A stretch of 37,036 nt of DNA from a virus, in IMG/VR virus record IMGVR_UViG_3300027872_000016, positions 1 to 37,036 of that record; one strand, written 5' to 3'. The notes beneath the pieces were generated by a model. It searched no databases and was not told the origin of the DNA. It saw only the letters and a list, made by a program, of their open reading frames with translations. This document shows, in pieces, positions 13,745 through 19,418 of the stretch. The stretch's first letter is position 1; each line of letters begins with the position of its first letter. Made by a program: the position numbers and the translations under genes.

Positions 13745-13921
13745 TTAATACTCCGAAGCGAGGGCTTGTGTGGCGAGTTTGATGACTGCGGCGCACTGAA
13801 TATCAGTAGGGCGTGGCAGCATTCTTTCCTTCGCTAGTTCTCGAACATAGTGATCATCATGCGGCCCTTCTGTTCCGACGATGACACAGGCGATTTTTAA
13901 GTAGTCTTCTGCAGTCCACAT
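13745..13921 (-). CDS. Small hypothetical protein, 58 aa
   Basis: Read directly from the minus strand: ATG 13921 behind AAAGGAGCAAAGTAAA, stop TAA at 13747-13745. The product MWTAEDYLKIACVIVGTEGP continues through YVRELAKERMLP and ends ALASEY; it is mainly helical. The previous gene's stop lies within its ribosome-binding region (tight coupling). No family recognised. Confidence 0.6.
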   Translation of the reverse strand: MWTAEDYLKIACVIVGTEGPHDDHYVRELAKERMLPRPTDIQCAAVIKLATQALASEY

Positions 13922-13922
13922 T

Positions 13923-14183
13923 TTACTTTGCTCCTTTCTTTAAACGCATCACATGACCGAAAGCATCTTCGAGTTTTGCATGTGAGGCTAAATGACGAAT
14001 GTAACTTTCGTCGAGTTCCTGACCATCGTGGTCAGTGGTGACGATGCTGACCCATTCATAAACGGGAAAGTAGTCAGTGGAGACGCATTGAATGCGAATA
14101 TTGGGGTCCGCTATGAACTCCCATTCGTCATCTTCAAGCAGAGGCTCCGTCGCCGGTACAAATTTAAACTGTTCGTTTGACAT
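13923..14183 (-). CDS. Hypothetical protein, 86 aa
   Basis: First gene of a long leftward unit, behind the standard AGAAAGGAGCAAATGAA leader and the promoter at 14226-14253. Acidic N-terminal half (LLEDDEWEFIADPNIRI), central strands (YEWVSIVTTDHDGQELDESY) and a basic C-terminus (MRLKKGAK), whose codons double as the ribosome-binding site of the next gene. No family recognised. Confidence 0.6.
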   Translation of the reverse strand: MSNEQFKFVPATEPLLEDDEWEFIADPNIRIQCVSTDYFPVYEWVSIVTTDHDGQELDESYIRHLASHAKLEDAFGHVMRLKKGAK

Positions 14184-14225
14184 TTCATTTGCTCCTTTCT
14201 ATTAAAATAAAACTCTTACATAATA

Positions 14226-14253
14226 AGTATAGCAGGTGTGTCGTTTAATACAA
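14226..14253 (-). promoter_or_regulatory. Leftward sigma70-like promoter, box at the -35
   Basis: Minus strand: TTGTAT (14253-14248), 16-base spacer, TATACT (14231-14226). Here the box variant GTATTAAACGA supplies the -35 instead of the -10. It should drive the long unit 14183 to 12151. Confidence 0.65.
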
Positions 14254-14300
14254 GCATTGATTTGTATGAATGCACGAGTGATTTTGGGTTTTGAAATCCT

Positions 14301-14394
14301 CCAAAATATTCAAAGAAAATATTCAAACTCATCAAACTCAGAACTCAAAATCCAGTTTTCAGTTTTGCCAAAATATTCAAAGAAAATATTCAAA
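14301..14394. repeat. 27-base perfect direct repeat, AT-rich
   Basis: CCAAAATATTCAAAG followed by AAAATATTCAAA occurs at 14301-14327 and 14368-14394, identical over 27 bases and offset by 67. Each copy holds AAAATATTCAAA twice, so there are four ATATTC units. A diverged copy with the same preceding TTTTGAAA.CCTCC lies near 12072-12116, and related arrays lie at 7700-7794. Confidence 0.85.
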
Positions 14395-15229
14395 TTCGCG
14401 GATTCGTTTTTCGCAATTTCTACTCAATTTGACTGACGCCGTTTCGAATTTTTTTAGAAAACGATTCAGGATTTGATTTGAATTTAAGTTCAATTTCATT
14501 TGGAGTTAGGGGCGAGTACGCTGCGGCACTGCGCTTGGTTACGCGAGGCTACGAGTATGGCTGCGTGTCGCGTTTCGTTGGTACGTGGGTGGCTGTGCTA
14601 TGCGCGTATATAGCGAGGCGAGAGACAGCGAACGAAGTTTACATACTGAGCGCTAAAGAAGCGGCTACGAGCTTTTGGTTGCGCTGCGGCTGCGGCTGGT
14701 TGGATTTCTTGCGGCTCAGGTTTTTTGAGTCAGATTGAAATCATCCGCGAGGCTGCGGCTGCGGCTCGTGTCATTGCGGCTCGCTTTCTTTCTGACGTTC
14801 TGAAATCAAGACATTTGAAACCTCGATTCAGTCTATCATAGCTGAAACCTATGACTGAGCTGAAAGGTATTGGCTGAAGCTATGCTGCCTCTATGGCTAT
14901 CTGAAAGGCTGAAATCTCACATGTGGATTCATAACTGAAATCATGTGTGGGCTCAGATGTGGAATCACATATGGTTTCATCCATAAGGGCATATGGCTGT
15001 CTGAGCGGCTGAAAGACTGGGCTGGTACTAGCGCTTGGGTATTAAATGAGTGGCGTGTCGGCCGAATGACTGGCACACGATCTTGGCAGAGGCGGGTGGC
15101 AAATGGTGGGCTGGTGCTAGTGTACGGGTATTATTTGAACGCGGGAGAGAGCCACCTCTTTAAGAGGCATATGGTGAAAGAGCTGTGCGCAGTTTGCGCA
15201 CTGGGGCGAGGCATGGTGAAACGCGAGGC
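14395..15229. other. Gene-free region rich in short repeats
   Basis: No convincing gene in about 830 bases. Two open frames on the plus strand (14478-14738 and 14943-15332) have no ribosome-binding site, an unnatural composition and, for the second, run through a leftward terminator. GCTGCGGCT and CTGAAA recur many times, CCTCTATGGCT (14888-14898) matches 8993-9003, and GAGGCGAGAGACAGC (14615-14629) matches 8951-8965. GTATTAAATGA lies at 15039-15049 and a related GGGTATTATTTGAAC near 15126. It could encode a structured RNA; no transcript signal is proven. Confidence 0.55.
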
Positions 15230-15253
15230 AAAAAAAAGCCCGCCGAAGCGGGC
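15230..15253 (-). terminator. Intrinsic terminator after 15274-15489
   Basis: Minus strand: GCCCGC, tetraloop TTCG, GCGGGC, then eight T. Confidence 0.9.
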
Positions 15254-15273
15254 CGAACGAGGATTGGTGAAAA

Positions 15274-15489
15274 TTACTGCTCGCGGTACATGCCGAGTGA
15301 ATATGCGAGGTTACTGCTTTCGATTTTGGTGAAGGCAAGCGCTCCCGTATTATCGAAATCGTCAAAGTGACCGACGAGATCATAATTTTGAAAAATCCAA
15401 ACTGAGCTCCCGTAATCTGAAATTTTGGGCGACCGAAAGATTTTTTTGGCAGCGGTGATGAGCGCGATTTTTGATGTGAATCTTTTCAT
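15274..15489 (-). CDS. Hypothetical basic protein, 71 aa
   Basis: ATG 15489 sits behind AGAAAGGAGCAAATGAA; the longer frame to 15519 runs into a terminator. Basic N-terminal half (MKRFTSKIALITAAKKIFRS), then VWIFQNYDLVGHFDDFDNTGALAF. The intrinsic terminator at 15509-15540 lies immediately upstream of its ribosome-binding site, so expression needs read-through from 15548-15676 or an unseen promoter. No family recognised. Confidence 0.55.
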   Translation of the reverse strand: MKRFTSKIALITAAKKIFRSPKISDYGSSVWIFQNYDLVGHFDDFDNTGALAFTKIESSNLAYSLGMYREQ

Positions 15490-15508
15490 TTCATTTGCTC
15501 CTTTCTTG

Positions 15509-15540
15509 AAAAAAAACAAGCACGTGGTTAAACGTGCTTG
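15509..15540 (-). terminator. Intrinsic terminator between two small leftward genes
   Basis: Minus strand: CAAGCACGT, 6-base loop, ACGTGCTTG, then eight T. The T-run ends a few bases before the ribosome-binding site of 15274-15489, so it can act as an attenuator. Confidence 0.85.
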
Positions 15541-15547
15541 CTGGTGT

Positions 15548-15676
15548 TTACTGAATTGCGTTTAAAACAGCTTCTAATTCAGTGGTATGATTTGCAACTT
15601 TCTCAGAAGCGTTGACAATAAACGTGTAGCCGAGGTAGCTGAAGTATGCTGCGATTGCGATAATTACTTTTTTCAT
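15548..15676 (-). CDS. Very small membrane or secreted protein, 42 aa
   Basis: Read directly from the minus strand: ATG 15676 behind AAAGAAAGGAAACGAAA, stop TAA 15550-15548, with its own promoter (15717-15744) and terminator (15509-15540). The product begins MKKVIIAIAAYFSYLGYTFI, a basic start and a hydrophobic helix that could be a signal or membrane anchor, then NASEKVANHTTELEAVLNAIQ, a short amphipathic helix. The complete transcription unit around so small a frame makes it credible. Function unknown. Confidence 0.6.
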   Translation of the reverse strand: MKKVIIAIAAYFSYLGYTFIVNASEKVANHTTELEAVLNAIQ

Positions 15677-15716
15677 TTTCGTTTCCTTTCTTTGTGTTTG
15701 TTTAAATTACAGTATA

Positions 15717-15744
15717 AGTATAGTAGTTCTGTCATATAATACAA
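15717..15744 (-). promoter_or_regulatory. Leftward sigma70-like promoter, box at the -35
   Basis: Minus strand: TTGTAT (15744-15739), 16-base spacer, TATACT (15722-15717). The box variant GTATTATATGA supplies the -35. The following gap to 15954 holds no gene but has an exact GTATTAAATGA at 15854-15864. Confidence 0.65.
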
Positions 15745-15954
15745 GTCATTTCACCACTCATTTGCCATTCATTTTAGTAAATAATTAACATTTCTTGGAG
15801 CGCTGTCTTAGCCGATACGGGGCTTTCAGGGTGTAACCAATGCACTAGCATGGGTATTAAATGAGCCGGTATACGCAGCCAATGAGTACGGTAGATGTAG
15901 TATATGAGCTTTGGGGGGTGTTTTAAGCAGTGTACTGGTGGGGAATGACGAGGC

Positions 15955-15980
15955 AAAAAAAAGCGCCGACGAGCGGCGCT
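15955..15980 (-). terminator. Intrinsic terminator after 15999-16247
   Basis: Minus strand: AGCGCCG, 5-base loop, CGGCGCT, then about eight T. Confidence 0.9.
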
Positions 15981-15998
15981 AGTAAAGCGGTGGTGAAG

Positions 15999-16247
15999 TT
16001 ACTTGCTAATGACAAATTGCTTTTTCTCATTTTTTGCAAGTACCAGGATATCACCAACTGACCATTTAGGATTTTTAAGGTCGATAATGGCAGTCTCAAC
16101 AGTGTTGGGCTTTACTTGACGAGCAAGGGCAGCGTTACACTTTTTGATTAACTGAGCTATGGTGAACGCTCCTTTAGGTGAAGCGGCATATATAGCGCGG
16201 ATAACTGTTTTGGTTGAACGTGCTTTTGTTTTAGTAGTTTTACTCAT
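15999..16247 (-). CDS. Small basic protein, paralogue of the C-terminal domain of 9154-9519
   Basis: An 82-residue protein with the shared pattern STKTVIRAIY, GAFTIAQLIKKC, NTVETAIIDLKNPKW and DILVLAKNEKK, matching residues 56-120 of the protein at 9154-9519 but lacking its SAP-like N-terminus. It has a complete unit of promoter (16299-16326), leader and terminator. The two paralogues bracket the leftward module. A small winged-helix-like DNA-binding role is inferred from size, charge and its partner. Confidence 0.7.
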   Translation of the reverse strand: MSKTTKTKARSTKTVIRAIYAASPKGAFTIAQLIKKCNAALARQVKPNTVETAIIDLKNPKWSVGDILVLAKNEKKQFVISK

Positions 16248-16298
16248 TTCTATTTCCTTTCTTCGTTTAAGTTAAACATTATTGCTTAACATGTACTA

Positions 16299-16326
16299 AT
16301 TATAGTACCAGTGTCATATAATACAA
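16299..16326 (-). promoter_or_regulatory. Leftward sigma70-like promoter, box at the -35
   Basis: Minus strand: TTGTAT (16326-16321), 16-base spacer, consensus TATAAT (16304-16299). The box variant GTATTATATGA again supplies the -35. Best -10 of the leftward set. Confidence 0.7.
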
Positions 16327-16390
16327 CCATATCACCCAAATGATTATAGTAAATAACGCACATAATCAGGGGTGTGAAAGGGGGTATATC

Positions 16391-16495
16391 GGCATGTATA
16401 TTGCATGGTGATAGAAGGTGAAATCGGCACGGTTATTGCTTAGTATATGATGGTGAAAGGGGCATGGTAATTGCATGTGATTAGTGCGTACTGAC
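16391..16495. repeat. 35-base tandem repeat, three units plus a degenerate fourth
   Basis: GGCA(T/C)G followed by (T/A)ATTGC recurs at 16391, 16426 and 16461, exactly 35 bases apart, with GGTGA and GTGAAA conserved later in the unit. A fourth, diverged unit begins near 16496 (AGCATGTGTATGGCAC). The array lies in the gene-free space between divergent leftward and rightward genes. Confidence 0.7.
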
Positions 16496-16623
16496 AGCAT
16501 GTGTATGGCACAGGGTTGAGCGGGGTTCATTCCCTGCCTCTACGAATTCCGTTCTCAGCGCTCATCGGTCAGCCTTCACTTTCACTGAAACTGAAAGAGC
16601 GGCGACCACACTGCAGACGATAT

Positions 16624-16800
16624 CTTATAGACTGAAGATGGCCTTACAGACTGAAGCAGATAGCAGACAGCCTTACAGACTGAAGCAGAAGGCAGGTGGC
16701 CTTACAGACTGAAGATGATCTTATAGAGTGAGGCAGAAGGCAGACTGAATCTTACAGAGTGCAGAGTGCAGATCTACTCTTACAGACTGAAGCAGAGTGC
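16624..16800. repeat. Seven-copy CTTACAGACTGAAG repeat array
   Basis: CTTA(C/T)AGA(C/G)TGAAG-like units start at 16624, 16643, 16672, 16701, 16720, 16751 and 16779, giving steps of 19, 29, 29, 19, 31 and 28 bases; CAGAAGGCAG or CAGAGTGCAG often follows. Repeat lengths and spacers are irregular, so it is not a CRISPR array. Together with 16391-16495 it makes a long iteron-like stretch upstream of the late genes. Confidence 0.75.
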
Positions 16801-16968
16801 AGACCAGACAGCAGAAGGCAGAGTCCACCAAGGTGGCACAGAAATGAAGAGCAGACCACTTGGATGAACCCCCGCTGAAACAGAAGGGTGCTAGGGTGGT
16901 GAGTATTTGACAAAGAACAGCAACCACAAGCGTTATGCCTGTAGAAAGTGTATAGGGGAGCAATTGTA

Positions 16969-17297
16969 GTTTACTATATTGAGCATGATATCGCAAGCCA
17001 GTTTACAAATGATTTCAAAGACTTAGTTCTGGTTTACCACTTCACGTGTATTAAATGATATCGCAAATATGGCAATTTACCTGGATATTCAACCAATACT
17101 ACTATATTGAATTCAATAACTTACCACTGGTTTACCATGATGAACAGAGCCAGCTTGTCCGGATTACTTAAAGTAAACTGTTCTCGAGCAGACTCCTACT
17201 TGTCGTCCAATACAAATCAATTAATACATGAGAATCGCTTACATACCATTTATCAATGGTTTATATCGGTTTACCTGTTTAGATGTATTGAATGAGC
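16969..17297. promoter_or_regulatory. Repeat-rich control region upstream of the terminase genes
   Basis: GTTTAC(C/T/A) occurs at 16969, 17001, 17032, 17130, 17269 and 17382, and inverted at 17172-17178. ATGATATCGCAA is repeated at 16985-16996 and 17055-17066, and CTATATTGA at 16974 and 17102. GTTTACC, 8 bases, TGTATT(A/G)AATGA occurs twice with identical spacing (17032 and 17269). No gene is credible before 17417. The pattern suggests operators or an origin near the divergent late promoter. Confidence 0.6.
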
Positions 17298-17362
17298 GGT
17301 CACAACTGTGCGTCATTTCTTGGGGTGCGCGACCCTTCTGTCCAAAAGTATTATGCGAATAC

Positions 17363-17390
17363 TTGCAGATCGCTCATAACAGTTTACTAT
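17363..17390 (+). promoter_or_regulatory. Likely late promoter upstream of the small terminase gene
   Basis: TTGCAG (17363-17368), 16-base spacer, TACTAT (17385-17390), 27 bases before the start at 17417. A GTTTACT repeat overlaps the -10. The -35 matches others in this phage. Confidence 0.5.
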
Positions 17391-17416
17391 TGGGCACTGC
17401 AGATGCGGGAGGCATT

Positions 17417-18037
17417 ATGGACCAAGATACCGAAGACAGATATGGCGAGTTGTTGTCCGTAGCAGATACGAATGACAGCAAATGTCGATGGACACCGAAG
17501 AAACGAAGATTCTGTTATTTTATGGCGAGACTCGGAAACTCCCAAGAAGCGACTGAGCGCTCGGGTTACACGAATAGGGAATATGGAACGATCCTGATGC
17601 AGGAGCCCGCTGTTAAGCTACAGGTTCAAAAAGAACTTCGCACACTCCTCCAAGCGGAAACAGAAAACGAAGATAGTGTAATCGCGCGGTGGGCTCGATG
17701 GGCTCAAGTTGATATTGGTGAATATTTCGAGAAAAACTGGGACCTTAGGAATCTTGGAGATTTGTCAGAAGGCGCTCGCAAATGTATTAAGAAGGTTAAA
17801 ATAACTATCAATCAATTCGGCCGGAATGTGGACTTCGAGTTACATGATGCGCATAAGGCGAACAACGATCTCGCGATTATGATGGGTCTGCTCGGAAAAG
17901 TCGATGATTCCCGTCAAGCGCCAGAAGAGACAGCTAAAACAATCCGCACCATGTTGAAGGAGATGAACGAGGTAGATGGCATTCAGGAGCCCCAAATGGA
18001 AAGCGTACCCAGGACCGGAACTAAGCGTACTCACTGA
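17417..18037 (+). CDS. terS: Terminase small subunit
   Basis: A 206-residue protein; the open frame reaches back to 17228, but GGGAGG just before ATG 17417 marks the start. It reads as a Terminase_2-type small subunit: an N-terminal HTH-like part (RRFCYFMARLGNSQEATERSG), then VKLQVQKELRTLL, DSVIARWARWAQVDIGEYFE, DLSEGARKCIKKVKI and DAHKANNDLAIMMGLLGK. This subunit binds the packaging site in concatemeric DNA and loads it onto the large subunit. Its 3' end overlaps terL by 62 bases. Confidence 0.85.
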   Translation: MDQDTEDRYGELLSVADTNDSKCRWTPKKRRFCYFMARLGNSQEATERSGYTNREYGTILMQEPAVKLQVQKELRTLLQAETENEDSVIARWARWAQVDIGEYFEKNWDLRNLGDLSEGARKCIKKVKITINQFGRNVDFELHDAHKANNDLAIMMGLLGKVDDSRQAPEETAKTIRTMLKEMNEVDGIQEPQMESVPRTGTKRTH

Positions 18038-19418
18038 TCGTTGGACCCAGTTACAGTTCCACGCTGAACAAACTCGGCTCTGGCAGTCTCCTGCTCGCTT
18101 CAAGGTCGTACCCGCTGGGCGTCGCTCGGGCAAGACGGAGCGGGCAAAACGAAAAGTGGTTAGATGTTGTCTTTCCACAGAGTCCAGATTCCCTGACCCT
18201 AATTATTTTGCTGCGGCGCCGACTCGTGATCAGGCGAAGCGGATCTACTGGGAAGACCTAAAGGCCCTTTCACCTAAACGAATAGTTCGTCGTGTGAGCG
18301 AAACGGACTTAACAATCTGGTACGCCACGGGCGCGATGCTGAGCGTAGTGGGGATGGACAAGCCAGAACGCATCGAGGGCTCGCCGTGGGATGGGGGTAT
18401 CCTAGACGAGTACGCCAATATGAAGGATACTACCTGGCGCGCCAATGTACGTCCGGCGTTGGCTGATAGAGGTGGGTGGTGCTGGCTTATTGGAGTACCT
18501 GAAGGGCGTAATCATTATTACGACACATGGAACGACGCTATCGGGCCGCTGAATCTAAAGAACGGCGGTGACTGGGATGGCTTCACTTGGTTCAGCGCAG
18601 ACATACTACCACCCGAAGAAATAGAGTCTGCGAAAAGGGATTTAGATGAGTTAACCTTCCGTCAAGAGTACGAAGCCAGTTTTGTAAATTTCGAGGGCCA
18701 GGCATATTACCCATTCGATAGGGTGGTCCATTGCGCTGAATTAAAATCCAATTACAATCCAAGCGCAGATTTGATGCTATGCTTGGACTTCAATGTTGAT
18801 CCAGGCATCGCTGTTGTGGCTCAGGAGATGGCTTTTCCGCGTCAAGTCCACAAGGCTGCGGCGATCACTATTAAGGGCCACGCTATGTTCAGGAATGTAG
18901 CGCAACCCGCTGAACAGGGGACAGGAGTAATTGGTGAAGTCTATATTCCGCGCAACTCCAACACGCCGGCAGTCTGCGACAGGTTCATTAAAGACTGGGG
19001 TAGCCATAACGGGGACGTTTATATCTACGGTGACGCCACGGGCGGTGCTCGAGGCACTGCTCAAACTGAAGGAAGCGACTGGGATCTGGTCAAACAGAAA
19101 TTATATGGTCACTTCGGATCAGACAGGGTGTACTTTAAAGTCTCGAGATCCAACCCGACAGAACGGGCAAGAATCAATGCAGTCAACACTCGTCTCCGCG
19201 CGGGTGATGGCACGGTACGGTTTATGATAGATCCTGCCGTGGCGCCAATGACAATTAAGGATTTTGAAGGTGTTCGCTTACTCGCGGGAGGCAGCGGCGA
19301 ACTTGATAAGAAATCGGACCCAAAGCTGACGCATTTAACGGACGGCGTGGGATATTACATTGCAGAAGAGTGGCCCATTCGTGAACGTGGTGCCGTCGTA
19401 CAGCGAGTCGATATATGA
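17976..19418 (+). CDS. terL: Terminase large subunit (ATPase-nuclease)
   Basis: A 480-residue protein that powers DNA packaging and cuts concatemers. The Walker A is GRRSGKT (48-54); the Walker B is GGILDEYANM with Asp144-Glu145. The C-terminal RNase-H-like nuclease carries CLDFNVDPG (Asp271), YIYGDATGG (Asp353) and THLTDGVGYYI (Asp456), the expected acidic triad. The start overlaps terS in another frame with AAGGAG upstream, and the stop overlaps the portal start by 4 bases. All key residues are present. Confidence 0.95.
   Translation: MAFRSPKWKAYPGPELSVLTDRWTQLQFHAEQTRLWQSPARFKVVPAGRRSGKTERAKRKVVRCCLSTESRFPDPNYFAAAPTRDQAKRIYWEDLKALSPKRIVRRVSETDLTIWYATGAMLSVVGMDKPERIEGSPWDGGILDEYANMKDTTWRANVRPALADRGGWCWLIGVPEGRNHYYDTWNDAIGPLNLKNGGDWDGFTWFSADILPPEEIESAKRDLDELTFRQEYEASFVNFEGQAYYPFDRVVHCAELKSNYNPSADLMLCLDFNVDPGIAVVAQEMAFPRQVHKAAAITIKGHAMFRNVAQPAEQGTGVIGEVYIPRNSNTPAVCDRFIKDWGSHNGDVYIYGDATGGARGTAQTEGSDWDLVKQKLYGHFGSDRVYFKVSRSNPTERARINAVNTRLRAGDGTVRFMIDPAVAPMTIKDFEGVRLLAGGSGELDKKSDPKLTHLTDGVGYYIAEEWPIRERGAVVQRVDI

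Noticed and set aside
14478-14738. 86-codon open frame on the plus strand in a gene-poor region
   Set aside because: No ribosome-binding site at the start, composition follows the local GCTGCGGCT repeats, and it lies against the direction of the surrounding genes.
14943-15332. 129-codon open frame on the plus strand
   Set aside because: It runs through the leftward terminator at 15230-15253 and into the leftward gene at 15274, has no ribosome-binding site and no protein-like pattern.
16460-16550. tRNA or tRNA 3' end (GGGGTTCATTCCC near 16525)
   Set aside because: The T-arm-like string lacks the conserved A58, and no matching acceptor or anticodon arm is found upstream; an attachment-site remnant cannot be supported.
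16624-16800. CRISPR array
   Set aside because: Repeats are only about 14 bases, units vary, spacers are 5-17 bases and repeat-like, and no cas gene is present.
16907-16939. Promoter from a perfect TTGACA at 16907
   Set aside because: No acceptable -10 lies 16-18 bases downstream.
17228-17416. N-terminal extension of the small terminase
   Set aside because: The stretch holds promoter-like and repeat sequence; the good ribosome-binding site is just before ATG 17417.
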